IMG/VR virus record: IMGVR_UViG_3300048006_000273
Span: 1 to 43,388 of that record
Origin: a virus
Strand: one strand, 5' to 3'
DNA length: 43,388 nucleotides
Part shown: piece after piece, positions 6,681 to 16,330 of the stretch
How positions within the stretch are numbered: position 1 is the stretch's first letter
How the letters are laid out: every line of letters starts with the position of its first letter
Made by a program: the position numbers and the translations under genes
The notes under the pieces: generated by a model
Databases searched by the model: none
What the model saw: the letters and a program-made list of their open reading frames with translations, nothing else
What the model was told of the DNA's origin: nothing

Positions 6681-9137
6681 GTGGCCTATAGAGCTGAGAT
6701 TGAGATTGTTGCAAAGGGCGTAACGAAAGTTACGCAGTTGCAAAAAGGTCTCAATCAGCTTGCAAAGCAGATTGACCATTTAAACGGCCCAGGGTCTTTA
6801 AAAGACTTCAACAGTCAACTGGCACAAGCTAAAAAACTCTTAGACCGTGCTCAGCAGGGCACGGTTGAGGAGAAAAGAGCGGTTGATAAGTATGTAACTG
6901 CACTAAAAAATGCTAATACCGCACAGGTTCGTACCAACAAGCTTATTGCCGAAGAGATTAGGCAACGTGATGGTGCTACAGCTTCACTAAAACGTTATAA
7001 CGCTGCTGCTGCATCAGCTCGCCAGCCTGGTGGCAGCATGGCTGGTCGTTACATGAGACCAGGCGCCGGAGTCTCTACCGCGCAAGCATATTCCAGCCCT
7101 ATTGGTCCAGAACCTTCGTTTGTTTTTTCCGGGCAATCCACGGCAGTAGGCGGACGAATTAAAGCAATTAAGGCGGCCCAGGCCGCCATGGTCGCAGCAG
7201 AAACCGAGGTCAATCGTGTAACTCGTACGTTTGAGCAACAAGAAACGGCAAGAGAAAAGGCTAACGATAAGCTAATTTTTGACAGAAAGATGGCTCTGCT
7301 GGACGCAGAGCATCAGAAAACTTTAAAGCTAAATAAGAAGGAAAACGATGCTGCGCTGAAAAACTTTGATCAAAGGCTGAGCGCTCAGACTAAAAAAAGA
7401 GCAGCTCAAACAAAAGCGCAGGCAGGTAGGTCCAGAAAATTTACAGACATTGCAACAGGCGCTGGCTTCCCACTGTTATTTGGTGGCGGTCCAATCCAGG
7501 CATTGGCCGGGGGCCTTGGTGGAGCAGCAGGTGGACTAGGCGGGGCAATTGCTGCTAGCGCAATTACTGCACAGGTCGAAGCATTTGCGAAAGAAGCGGC
7601 AAAGGTTGGTCAAGCGTTGAACTCAACCAGTGGGGCTCTTGAGCTGGTACGTGAAAAGTCGTTATTTAGCCGTGAACAGATAAAAGAGAGAGCATTCCAG
7701 CTTGAAGAGCAAGGCAGGGTCGAAGAACTAGCGGCGTTGTTGACTGGTGAACTGACCCAATTGATTGGCAACGAAGGCGTTCGTTCTTTGCAGAAGTTGG
7801 GTGAAACTACAAGCGAAACAACAAAGCTTTGGAATCAGCTAACGACGCAATTATTTGCGTTGGTTTCAGGGCCTTTGGACATGTTCTTGAAGGCCGTAAA
7901 TGATTTATTGGGGCGGTTAACGCAGGGCGGAAAATTCAGTGCATTCTTGGGGGACCTTGATCCTGAACAGCGTTCTGCCGCTGAGGCAAGGGTTAAGGAG
8001 CTGCAGGGCAGGGTTGGGACTGGGAGAAGTGCAGCGCAAGGCGAAAGAATGACACTTCAGGCGGCTCAAGCGCAAGTTTTAGAAGAGATGGGAGGCTTGC
8101 GGCCAGCAGGCCCTTCCATCCCTGTCACAAAACAAGACCAAAGAAATTTTTCGGTCAAGGGCGGGCGTACTGAAAAAGATCGTCTTCCAAGCTTGAACAT
8201 TGAGCTTGGTCTAAAAGAAAAACTGCTCGTTCTTAATAAGCAAATTGCACAAGCAGTGCTTGATGAAGACAAGGTAACTCAGACTCTTCTTGAGAAAGAC
8301 AAAGTTAGAGAAATTTCTGCTGCCAAGATAGACAAAATCAGGGCAAAAGGGCTCGCTTCGGAGGTGGAGGCCAAAGAAATTGCTATTGAAAGAGTTAACC
8401 AATCTCAACAAATTCAAGACATCGACAGCAAGGCAGCGCAAGTTAAAGCCCAAGAAGCGAAAAAAGTAGAAGAGCTTGTTGGAAACCTAGAGAGTGAAGG
8501 AGCTTTGATAAAGGCCAAGTTGAATGGCAGGGAAGATGAAGTTAAGTTGACGCAAGAGATTGCTGAAAAAACCGAAGGGTTGGGAGAAACAGACGCAAAA
8601 AGAGTTGCAGATTTAATTAGAGGCAATGCCGAGCTAGAGAAGCAAGCTGCTATTGCAGACAGGATGCAACAGATATACGACCAAATAGGCCAAAGCATTG
8701 CTAGCGGTGTTGTTGATACCCTCAGTGCTGCAGTAGACCAAACTAAATCTCTTGCAGACGCTGCTGCAAACACGCTTCGTAACGTTGCAAGCATCCTTTT
8801 GCAACTTGGTGTCAATACTGCTCTCAAGAGTACCGGGTCTAGCCTGTTTAGCGGTCTTACAGGATTTGCAGATGGAGGCCGCCCGCCAGTTGGCAAGCCT
8901 TCAATCGTGGGAGAACGTGGCCCTGAGCTATTCGTTCCAAACACTTCCGGCACAATCGTTCCAAACAACAAGCTTGGGGGCGGTGGCGCGACAAACGTTG
9001 TCGTTAACGTTGATGCCAAAGGCAGTTCTGCCTCAGGTGACAGTGGTGCCGGTAAACAGCTCGGAGGGTTGATTGGAGCGGCTGTGCAGGCAGAATTGAT
9101 CAAGCAACAACGGCCTGGAGGCTTATTGTCTAGCTAA
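6681..9137 (+). CDS. Tape measure protein
   Basis: An 818 aa protein that sets tail length and is ejected with DNA. By the common rule of about 0.15 nm per residue the tail would be near 120 nm. It starts at GTG 6681. The first 240 residues are Lys/Ala/Gln-rich coiled coil. A Gly-rich hydrophobic stretch (about 255-295) looks membrane-active, and long helices follow to about 690. The C-terminus has the recurrent tape measure phrase SIVGERGPELFVP and a Gly/Ser tail. It follows the G/GT chaperones and precedes gpM, the fixed siphovirus order. No lytic transglycosylase or peptidase motif was seen in it. Confidence 0.9.
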   Translation: MAYRAEIEIVAKGVTKVTQLQKGLNQLAKQIDHLNGPGSLKDFNSQLAQAKKLLDRAQQGTVEEKRAVDKYVTALKNANTAQVRTNKLIAEEIRQRDGATASLKRYNAAAASARQPGGSMAGRYMRPGAGVSTAQAYSSPIGPEPSFVFSGQSTAVGGRIKAIKAAQAAMVAAETEVNRVTRTFEQQETAREKANDKLIFDRKMALLDAEHQKTLKLNKKENDAALKNFDQRLSAQTKKRAAQTKAQAGRSRKFTDIATGAGFPLLFGGGPIQALAGGLGGAAGGLGGAIAASAITAQVEAFAKEAAKVGQALNSTSGALELVREKSLFSREQIKERAFQLEEQGRVEELAALLTGELTQLIGNEGVRSLQKLGETTSETTKLWNQLTTQLFALVSGPLDMFLKAVNDLLGRLTQGGKFSAFLGDLDPEQRSAAEARVKELQGRVGTGRSAAQGERMTLQAAQAQVLEEMGGLRPAGPSIPVTKQDQRNFSVKGGRTEKDRLPSLNIELGLKEKLLVLNKQIAQAVLDEDKVTQTLLEKDKVREISAAKIDKIRAKGLASEVEAKEIAIERVNQSQQIQDIDSKAAQVKAQEAKKVEELVGNLESEGALIKAKLNGREDEVKLTQEIAEKTEGLGETDAKRVADLIRGNAELEKQAAIADRMQQIYDQIGQSIASGVVDTLSAAVDQTKSLADAAANTLRNVASILLQLGVNTALKSTGSSLFSGLTGFADGGRPPVGKPSIVGERGPELFVPNTSGTIVPNNKLGGGGATNVVVNVDAKGSSASGDSGAGKQLGGLIGAAVQAELIKQQRPGGLLSS

Positions 9138-9475
9138 TGAGTACCTTTCCCGATTTTGATCCCGCACCAGGGATGACAAAGCAGAGCGCACCAAATGTGC
9201 GTTCAATTCAGTTTGGGAGTGGTTATAGCCAGCGAGCAACGTTTGGCATTAACCAAAATCCCAAGATTTATAACCTGACGTTTCGCATATCTGAGACGGA
9301 AGCCGACATCATCGAAGCATTTTTAGATGCGCGTGGTGGTGTCGAAAGTTTTAGCTACACACCACCAGGCGAGGCAGCCAGCAGTAAATTTGTCTGCCAG
9401 CAATGGACAAAGACAATTTCCTTCGTTGATCGAGCTGAAGTTATCGCTACCTTTGTCCAGGTATTTGAAACCTAA
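9137..9475 (+). CDS. Minor tail protein, lambda gpM family
   Basis: A 112 aa tail-tip component. The N-terminal phrase QFGSGYSQRATFGIN and the end with FSYTPPGEAASSKFVCQQW and ATFVQVFE match the lambda gpM / phage minor tail family: distal tail strand, conserved aromatic core, and a length close to the usual 105-115. It begins inside the tape measure stop (TAATG) and ends the same way with the next gene, so the tail-tip genes are translationally coupled. Confidence 0.85.
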   Translation: MSTFPDFDPAPGMTKQSAPNVRSIQFGSGYSQRATFGINQNPKIYNLTFRISETEADIIEAFLDARGGVESFSYTPPGEAASSKFVCQQWTKTISFVDRAEVIATFVQVFET

Positions 9476-10500
9476 TGGCTTATCGGTACGACCTGCATAA
9501 ATGGGAAGCTGCAAAGGCTTACGCGTTTGGCGACGTTGTCCGTGCCAATCCCAACAGAGGTAACACGCTTGCGTTTAAGTGCATTGTTGCTGGGACGACA
9601 GACACCCTTGATACTTACTCGGAGTTTGAGTACGACGAGCCTGCTTTTCCGTTCAAAATTACGCAGACGTTAGTTGATGGAACGTGTACTTGGGAAGCGT
9701 TTGAGCCATTAGCCGAAGAGCTACTTCGCCTTGCCCCAACAGCAGTTATTGATCTTTATGAGATTGTTTTAACGACAGCAGTAAACGGTACTGACGCCAT
9801 AATAAGGTATCACCCCGGAAAGAATGGATTAACTGAAGAGATTAAATTTGACGGCAACTCTTATCCCGCAGTGCCTGTCGAAGTTGATGGGTTTGAGTTT
9901 GCTTCAAACGGAACATTACCTCGCCCTAGGTTAAAAGTAGCCAACGTCAACAATGCTATTACGGCGTTAATACTTTTGTATAATCCTTTAGCGGCTAAGG
10001 TCCAAAGGATTCGCACATTTGCCAAATTTATTGATACAGTAAATTATAATCAGCAAGTTCCGTTTGCTCCAGAAGAAGATATTGAAGATTTTTTGGTGAC
10101 AGAAAACAATGATCCTTTGATCGCGCAAACTTTTAACGATACTTCCGACCCTAATGCAAAGATGGTCGAAACTTGGTACATCGATCGTGTGTCAGCTGAA
10201 AGCCCGCAATTTGTTGAGTTTGAGCTAGCACCAAAGATTGACCTTGTTAATGTTGGGCTACCCCGGCGAACAATCGAAGAATTTTGCCCGTGGAAGTACC
10301 GAGGCGCTGAATGTGGGTACAAAGGAAGATCTTGCTTCACTGTTAACGATTCGGTTCTTCCAGATTCAGAAAAGGTGATAGTAAACGGTGTTGTTACTAA
10401 CGATATTTGTGGCAAACGCGTGTCTAGTTGTCAGGCAAGATTTGGCAGGGCAGACACTCTTCCTTTCGGTGGGTTCTATGGGGCAAGACTTCAGGCTTAA
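9475..10500 (+). CDS. Minor tail protein, lambda gpL family, with extra N-terminal module
   Basis: Tail-tip hub protein. The C-terminal part has Cys271, Cys280, Cys287, Cys312 and Cys319 in the arrangement EEFCPWKYRGAECGYKG...C...C, matching the iron-sulfur-binding C-terminal domain of lambda gpL. The body from about 80 (LLRLAPTAVIDLYEI, GNSYPAVPVEVDGFEF) is the usual gpL. At 341 aa it is about 100 longer than lambda gpL (232). The extra N-terminal 75 residues (HKWEAAKAYAFGDVVRAN, then LAFKCIVAG and GTCTWEAF) look like a small aromatic carbohydrate-binding-type module. That comparison is by pattern only. Confidence 0.85.
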   Translation: MAYRYDLHKWEAAKAYAFGDVVRANPNRGNTLAFKCIVAGTTDTLDTYSEFEYDEPAFPFKITQTLVDGTCTWEAFEPLAEELLRLAPTAVIDLYEIVLTTAVNGTDAIIRYHPGKNGLTEEIKFDGNSYPAVPVEVDGFEFASNGTLPRPRLKVANVNNAITALILLYNPLAAKVQRIRTFAKFIDTVNYNQQVPFAPEEDIEDFLVTENNDPLIAQTFNDTSDPNAKMVETWYIDRVSAESPQFVEFELAPKIDLVNVGLPRRTIEEFCPWKYRGAECGYKGRSCFTVNDSVLPDSEKVIVNGVVTNDICGKRVSSCQARFGRADTLPFGGFYGARLQA

Positions 10501-10792
10501 CGCGGTGAAGCACGCTAAGACTGCTTACCCAAACGAAGCTTGTGGTTTAGTTGTCAATGGACGTTATTTCCCTTGTCGAAACATTGCGCTAGACCCCAGT
10601 ACAGATTTTGCAATCAATCCTGCTGACTATGCCCGTGCAATGTTTGCTGGAACGATTGAAGCCGTAGTGCATTCACATCCAGCAGGCACACCTGTAAGCG
10701 AGCAAGATCGAAAAGCCTGCACCCAAACCAAGATTCCTTGGTACGTTTACTCTGTGCCAGATGATCAATGGTTAACTATCGAGCCTTGCTAG
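10478..10792 (+). CDS. Tail assembly JAMM (Mov34/MPN) metallopeptidase, K N-terminal half
   Basis: A 104 aa zinc metallopeptidase domain as in the N-terminal half of lambda gpK. The catalytic set is complete: Glu20 in PNEACGLV, His65 and His67 in VVHSHP, Ser74 and Asp77. The frame could open at 10388, but ATG 10478 gives the standard MGQDFRLNAVKHA start and overlaps gene L by 23 nt. It ends 25 nt inside the following NlpC/P60 gene. In lambda both domains form one protein. Here they are separate overlapping genes. Confidence 0.85.
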   Translation: MGQDFRLNAVKHAKTAYPNEACGLVVNGRYFPCRNIALDPSTDFAINPADYARAMFAGTIEAVVHSHPAGTPVSEQDRKACTQTKIPWYVYSVPDDQWLTIEPC

Positions 10793-11157
10793 GCCGTCAA
10801 TGGGATTACGGCAAGACTGATTGCTACTCGTTGCTTCGCGAATATTACGGGCTGCTTGGAATTGATCTACCAGATTTCCCGCGCCCTGAATCGCTGGAGC
10901 GTACCCACAGCATTTTTTTAAAGTATGCACGGGCCATTGGTTTTGAGCCGGTGCCTTTTGATGAGCGGCGTGAGCATGATGTTTTGATCATGCGACTTGG
11001 CACTAGAAATCCAATGCACGCAGCGATTTATGTGGGAGACGATAAAATTTTGCACCAGCGAATGAATAGCATCAGTGCTTTAGAGCCTTTAGGGCGTTAC
11101 TATAGGCAAAGCGTTGCGGCAGTTTTTCGCCATGCAGCTAGTTCTGTTGGCGGGTGA
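10768..11157 (+). CDS. Tail NlpC/P60 cysteine peptidase, K C-terminal half
   Basis: A 129 aa NlpC/P60 domain that cleaves peptidoglycan stem peptides, either during tail assembly or entry. The nucleophile is Cys19 in GKTDCYSLLREYY, and the catalytic His84 lies in NPMHAAIYVG. Size and spacing fit the family. It overlaps the JAMM gene by 25 nt and gene I by 26 nt. No signal peptide is present, consistent with a structural, tail-carried enzyme. Confidence 0.9.
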   Translation: MVNYRALLGRQWDYGKTDCYSLLREYYGLLGIDLPDFPRPESLERTHSIFLKYARAIGFEPVPFDERREHDVLIMRLGTRNPMHAAIYVGDDKILHQRMNSISALEPLGRYYRQSVAAVFRHAASSVGG

Positions 11158-12448
11158 GCTAGGCGAGAAGTATGGCCAGCAGCACGAGTATTACAACCTT
11201 CAAACGCCTGCTGATGCAATCAAGCTTCTCTGCATCAACTATCCAACGTTAAAGAATGAATTAGTTCAAGCGCACCAAAACGGCGTTGGATACAAGGTGA
11301 TTCAGGGTGGTGCGGCAATGGGGTATGACGAGTTGCAATTACCGTTTGGCAGCAAGCCATTGCTGGTAGTGCCTGTCATTTCAGGTTCTGGTGGCCAAGG
11401 TACAGGACAAATTTTGCTTGGCGTTGGCTTGGTTGCGGCTTCGTTCTTGCTGCCGGGTGCTGGAATATTTGGAACATCTGCACTTGGTAGCGGTCTTTTA
11501 GCAGCGGGTTCTACTGCTGCAGTTCCGTTTGTTGGTGCTGTTGGTGTTGCTGGTGGGGTCTTTGGCACGGCACTTGGTACGGCATTAAGTGCAGTCGGCG
11601 CAAGTATGATTCTTTCTGGGACGGCAAATCTTATTTCGCCACAACCGCAGCTTCCCAATTCTGGCAGGGGAAGAATTAAAGGTGAGGGCACTCGCGTAAG
11701 AGGCGAAGGGCCAAGTGGGATTACCAGAGGTGCTTCAGGTATTCAGTCTTATGCGTTTACCGGGCCCGCAAACACAACCGGAACAGGTGCAACATTGCCT
11801 GTCGTCTATGGCCGAGTAATCACTGGGAGTCATTTATTGGCAGCTAATTTAGAAGTTTCTGATACGTCTGACCCGTTGTTAATGGCCACGCAAACACCAG
11901 GGTTGCACACTGTAACGATCAACGGAGAAAGACTTACAAGAAGGTTTGAGTCATTGGGCGGCTTAGATAGCAAACTAGGTGTAAGGGACGTACAGAGTAG
12001 TAATGAAAATAAAAGAATAAGAGTTGAAGAAACTTTTGGCGATTTTAGTAGTGATGAATTATTGCAACCTGGAGAAATCATCTCAGCAAACGGTCTTGAC
12101 TACAAAAAAAGTAGAAGTAAAAGAAAAAAGGTTGATGTACTTTTTGAAGTTATCCGAGGCTTGTACGATAATGCTGGAGCGCCAGGCACAACAAAAATTG
12201 ATGGTTTCATTACTTACGAAATGACATTGACTGTCTCTGTAAGTGGGGAGGATATTCAAGTGGCGGTTGCTCGCAGCACATTACAAGGATTGGTCAACGA
12301 AACACAAGAATTTAGCTTTGGCCACAGGCTTGAAATTCCTAAAATTAAGGATGGGAGACGAGTTAAACTTGACGTTGAAATTATTGACGTTGGGGCCAGT
12401 GATAGAACAAAGCTCAAAGTTCAAGGCTACGGCTACAACCTGATTTAA
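11132..12448 (+). CDS. Tail assembly protein I, extended
   Basis: A 438 aa lambda gpI-like protein. The N-terminal ubiquitin-like region (VLLAGELGEKYG, DAIKLLCINYPTLKNEL) is followed by a Gly/Ala hydrophobic segment (about 90-160) and the phrase LPVVYGRVITGSHLL typical of gpI ends. Lambda gpI has 223 aa. The extra 190 or so C-terminal residues are strand-rich, with charged loops (KKSRSKRKKVDV) and no recognised domain. ATG 11132 is preferred over 11114, as it gives the standard MQLVLLAGELG start. It lies between K and J as in lambda. Confidence 0.8.
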   Translation: MQLVLLAGELGEKYGQQHEYYNLQTPADAIKLLCINYPTLKNELVQAHQNGVGYKVIQGGAAMGYDELQLPFGSKPLLVVPVISGSGGQGTGQILLGVGLVAASFLLPGAGIFGTSALGSGLLAAGSTAAVPFVGAVGVAGGVFGTALGTALSAVGASMILSGTANLISPQPQLPNSGRGRIKGEGTRVRGEGPSGITRGASGIQSYAFTGPANTTGTGATLPVVYGRVITGSHLLAANLEVSDTSDPLLMATQTPGLHTVTINGERLTRRFESLGGLDSKLGVRDVQSSNENKRIRVEETFGDFSSDELLQPGEIISANGLDYKKSRSKRKKVDVLFEVIRGLYDNAGAPGTTKIDGFITYEMTLTVSVSGEDIQVAVARSTLQGLVNETQEFSFGHRLEIPKIKDGRRVKLDVEIIDVGASDRTKLKVQGYGYNLI

Positions 12449-12454
12449 AAAACT

Positions 12455-15400
12455 ATGGCTCTCAATTCAAAGACCAACCTTAAAATAATTGACGCAATTT
12501 GTGAGGGTCCAATTGAAGGGCTTGCTGAGCACAAGAAAAGCGTTTTGTTGAATGAAACTTTGATTACGGGAAGACAATTTGTAGACCAAACGGTTGTATT
12601 TACAGAAAGAAGAGGAACTCAGAATCAAAAACGTTTTGACGAAAGCTCTATGTTGAGCGATGTTCAGACAACAATTATTGATGTTAACGAGCAGCTTGGC
12701 AGTAATTATTCTGAAGAGCTTAACGCCGAGAATCAGGTCGTAAAACGCGATTATGGTACGGGGCAAATAACCCGTGCAATAAACGACAGCGAGGCTGATT
12801 TTGTTGTGCTTGTGTTTACAATTCCAAAGCTGTACTGCACTGCTATGGAGGGGTTGGCGCGGGGTCAATTGTTCTTTGCTCAGATTCATCTAGATATTGC
12901 GCTCAGTGAAGACGGCGGTGCCTTTGAAGACAAATGGTTCAGGGTTGAAGGGCAAGAGCAGAGAAATATTATCAAAGGTGTTTCTACGTCCCAGTATCAA
13001 TTTAAAACTAAACCATTTAATCTTTCACGGAACAAAGCTCCATACAAGATTCGCGTTAGAAAAGTAGAATTTGACAATGCAGAAGACGCTTTTGAGATCA
13101 AGTACACCGATTTTCAGGATTTACCTGGAACGACATCGCTAGCTAACAACAGAGCAGATACTATTATTTGGAACAGTATTATTGTCGGCAAAAGAGTAAA
13201 AGTCAGTTATCCTCATACTGCTCTTGTTCATTTAAGTATTGATTCGGAAGAGTACAACACCTTGCCTGCGAGGGCGTATGACATCAAAGGCTTAAAAGTA
13301 CAAATTCCATCAAATGCAACTGTCAGGAGAGACGGCAGCCTTAGATTTAATAATAGTATTCCTTTTGATGGTAGTCTTACCACCAACTTACATTGGACTA
13401 CCTGCCCAATTTGTTGTTTCTATGACTTGCTTACAAATAATCGCTATGGGGCAGGCGATTTTGTAGACAAGGCCAAAATTAACTGGGTTGATTTAATTGA
13501 CCTTGCAAAATATTGCAACGAAGAAATTGATACGCCTGAAGGAAGACAGCCAAGATTTGCGATTAACACAGTGCTTGGTTCGCAGGCTGAGGCGTATAAC
13601 GTTTTGCAAGACATGGCAAGCGTTTTCCGTGGAATGATTTTTTGGAAGGCGGACAATGTTCAAATTGCTGCTGACCACGGAAATCTTGGCGAAGAAAATG
13701 CAGAGCCATTAGCGGCTATCCATGTTTTTAGTAATTCTAATGTTGTCAACGGAAGTTTCTCCTACAGCGGCTCTTCGTTAAAAACCAGAAGCACTAGAGT
13801 ACGCGTAAGATATAACGATCCTGACAACTTCTATAAACCCAATTTTCTAATTATTGAAGATCAGGCTGCGATTGAAAAGTATGGGGTACAAGAAAAAAGT
13901 GTTGTGGCTTTTGGTTGCACTTCAAAGTATCAAGCGCAACGCATGGCGCGTTGGGTTTTGTATTCAGAAACAGTGCATGACGACACAGTTAACTTTTCAG
14001 TTGGGCTTGAAGGATTAAACGTATTGCCAGGCCAGATATTTGAAGTGTCTGATGAAATGCGCCTATCAACTCGGTTGGCTGGCCGCATTGTTGGTGCGCG
14101 AAGAGAGTTTGTGGACTTAGACCAACCTCCAGTAATGCCATCTGGAGCAAATGACAAGATAAGCGTTGTCATGAAGGATGGGACGATTGAAACTCGTTCA
14201 ATTTTTAGCGATCAAATCAGCGGCAATAGGGTCACGCTTGTCTCTCCTTTTACTCAAGTGCCGCCTGATGATGCTCTGTATTCGATTACAAATGATTCAG
14301 CAGTCATCAGAAAGTATCGGTGTCTATCAGTAGCGGAAGGAGAAGGTGGTGTCTATTCCGTTATTGGCGTTCGTCACGTTGACGGCATTTACAAATTCGT
14401 TGAAGGCGATAGCGCAACTTTAGACCTGCCCAAGCCATTTATTTACGGTCGGCAACCCGATCCAGCAAGCAATGTAAGCATTACATTTCAGCAAATTGAC
14501 ACTGGCAGTAGTACAACAAACCGTGCCACTATTTCATGGACCAGGGGTCTTACCGGACCAGTCGCAGATTTTGAAGTTAGATGGAGAGTGGGGGACGCAG
14601 GTAACTGGAATAGTATATTTACCGCCAACACCTCTGTAAATATAGATTCAAACATACTTCCTGGCGAAATATTATATGCAGAAGTTACAGCAAGAGGCCC
14701 TCAGCCAGACAGAAAAAGATCTGATATTGGCAGACAGCAGCGAGAAATTGCTGTTGGTGGAACGAGTGACGGGTCTGATGGCATCTCAAGAATTGTTCTT
14801 CCGCCTGACCCAGAAGACGTAACCATTGAAGCTTTTGGCGTTGATCAAGTTATCTTGCGATGGTCGCCAACGGCTAGCGGCCAAAATGTTGAAAACTTTG
14901 TTGCTGTAATTAGGCATACAGGATTGCTTACAGGGCAGGGCTCATGGCCCAACAGCACTCTGCTGAGAAAAGTTGAGGCAAGAACAACTTCGTGTGTATT
15001 GCCATTGTTGAATGGAGAATATCTAATTAAATTTGAAAACGCAGAGAAGCAGCGCAGTTTTAGTGCAGCTAGCGCGTTAATTAACATCCCTGACGGGATT
15101 CCGAGATTTAACTATGAGGTGGTGCGGGAAGACGCATCCCCTGCACCATTCTCAGGAGAAAAATTCAACGTTAACTACAGCGAACAATATGACGGCTTAG
15201 TCCTAGGGGGAGATGCTTCTTTTGACAGCATTGTGGACCTAGATGCGTTTACAGCAAATATTGACACACATTTTGGTACTCAATTCACTAAAGGTACTTA
15301 TTTCTTTCACGAAATTATTGATCTTGGCGCAAAGTTCAGTGTGCGGATGCAACGTATCCTGACAGCCCGTGGCCTTTACACAAGTGACCTTATTGATGAT

Positions 15401-16321
15401 CGTTCTGCTTTAATTGACACATGGTCTGACTTTGATGGTGAAATCCCTGACGATACAAACGTTGAGGTTTATTTTAGAAAGTCAGACAATACCGCTACGG
15501 ATTCAGACATTGTTTTTGAAGATGGATCGAAGATTCAGTTTGAGGGCGATACTGTTACTTTGGCAGTAACAGTTGTCAGCTCTGGTGGGAGCAACAAGTA
15601 TCGAATTAATGGCTCTAGTACCGACAATGAAACGTTAATTTTGACAGAGGGTAATACCTACATCTTTGATCAATCAGACGCAAGCAACTCTGGCCATCCC
15701 GTAAGAATTAGCGCGACAAGCGATGGAACGCATGGCGGTGGCTCTGCATACACAGTAGGAGTGACAACGGTTGGAACGCCAGGAACTGCAGGCGCTTACA
15801 CGCAGATTGCTCTGGCAGCTGGCGCTCCAATCCTTTACTACTACTGCTCAGACCATTCCGGGATGGGAGGTCAGTTGACTACAAATCCTGGCAGCTACTC
15901 AGACTTGCAGCAAAATTCAGATCTTGTGTTTGAGGATTGGATCCCTCTTGAAAACAACGTGTATGTTGGCCGTTCATTCCAGTTCAAGGCTGAGCTAACA
16001 GCAGATCACGTTGACCAGACACCGCTTGTAGACGAGCTTGGGGTAAGGCTGCAGATGGAACGGCGTACTGAAAACAGCGGGACAATTACGTCTGGCTCGC
16101 AGCCATCTGGCGCAACTGTTGTCTTCGACAATGCGTTTTACTCCGACAACGATACGAAGGTAACTGTCGGAATTACAGCGTTTGACTTTGATGCTGGTGA
16201 CTACTACGTGATGTCAGAGCCAGCCTCAACAGGATTTACGATTCTGTTTAAAAATGGCGGCTCTGTGATTAGTAGGAGATTTCAGTACACTGCAATAGGA
16301 TACGGAACGCAACAGGTCTAA
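12455..16321 (+). CDS. Central tail tip / host specificity protein J
   Basis: A 1288 aa gpJ-type hub. The N-terminus begins with KTNLKIIDAICEGPIEGL, the classic opening of gpJ. The tail-hub region runs to about 680, followed by two FN3-like domains (about 675-775 and 785-880, with RATISWTRG and QVILRWSP). The C-terminal part carries strand repeats of the type DIVFEDGS. Between about 1060 and 1140 lies an inserted cupredoxin-like domain with His1081, Cys1131, His1134 and Met1137 in YYYCSDHSGMGG. It starts 6 nt after gene I. It probably contacts the host receptor. The far C-terminus, the usual receptor-binding part, is unlike lambda J. Confidence 0.9.
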   Translation: MALNSKTNLKIIDAICEGPIEGLAEHKKSVLLNETLITGRQFVDQTVVFTERRGTQNQKRFDESSMLSDVQTTIIDVNEQLGSNYSEELNAENQVVKRDYGTGQITRAINDSEADFVVLVFTIPKLYCTAMEGLARGQLFFAQIHLDIALSEDGGAFEDKWFRVEGQEQRNIIKGVSTSQYQFKTKPFNLSRNKAPYKIRVRKVEFDNAEDAFEIKYTDFQDLPGTTSLANNRADTIIWNSIIVGKRVKVSYPHTALVHLSIDSEEYNTLPARAYDIKGLKVQIPSNATVRRDGSLRFNNSIPFDGSLTTNLHWTTCPICCFYDLLTNNRYGAGDFVDKAKINWVDLIDLAKYCNEEIDTPEGRQPRFAINTVLGSQAEAYNVLQDMASVFRGMIFWKADNVQIAADHGNLGEENAEPLAAIHVFSNSNVVNGSFSYSGSSLKTRSTRVRVRYNDPDNFYKPNFLIIEDQAAIEKYGVQEKSVVAFGCTSKYQAQRMARWVLYSETVHDDTVNFSVGLEGLNVLPGQIFEVSDEMRLSTRLAGRIVGARREFVDLDQPPVMPSGANDKISVVMKDGTIETRSIFSDQISGNRVTLVSPFTQVPPDDALYSITNDSAVIRKYRCLSVAEGEGGVYSVIGVRHVDGIYKFVEGDSATLDLPKPFIYGRQPDPASNVSITFQQIDTGSSTTNRATISWTRGLTGPVADFEVRWRVGDAGNWNSIFTANTSVNIDSNILPGEILYAEVTARGPQPDRKRSDIGRQQREIAVGGTSDGSDGISRIVLPPDPEDVTIEAFGVDQVILRWSPTASGQNVENFVAVIRHTGLLTGQGSWPNSTLLRKVEARTTSCVLPLLNGEYLIKFENAEKQRSFSAASALINIPDGIPRFNYEVVREDASPAPFSGEKFNVNYSEQYDGLVLGGDASFDSIVDLDAFTANIDTHFGTQFTKGTYFFHEIIDLGAKFSVRMQRILTARGLYTSDLIDDRSALIDTWSDFDGEIPDDTNVEVYFRKSDNTATDSDIVFEDGSKIQFEGDTVTLAVTVVSSGGSNKYRINGSSTDNETLILTEGNTYIFDQSDASNSGHPVRISATSDGTHGGGSAYTVGVTTVGTPGTAGAYTQIALAAGAPILYYYCSDHSGMGGQLTTNPGSYSDLQQNSDLVFEDWIPLENNVYVGRSFQFKAELTADHVDQTPLVDELGVRLQMERRTENSGTITSGSQPSGATVVFDNAFYSDNDTKVTVGITAFDFDAGDYYVMSEPASTGFTILFKNGGSVISRRFQYTAIGYGTQQV

Positions 16322-16330
16322 ACCGCTGCT

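Noticed and set aside
8414-9103. Long minus-strand frame (229 codons) opposite the tape measure gene
   Set aside because: It lies fully within the tape measure frame, has a Ser/Ala/Pro composition typical of antisense shadows, and matches no domain.
12467-12889. Minus-strand frame of 140 codons opposite gene J
   Set aside because: It is a shadow of the J N-terminus, Cys/His/Leu-rich without recognisable pattern.
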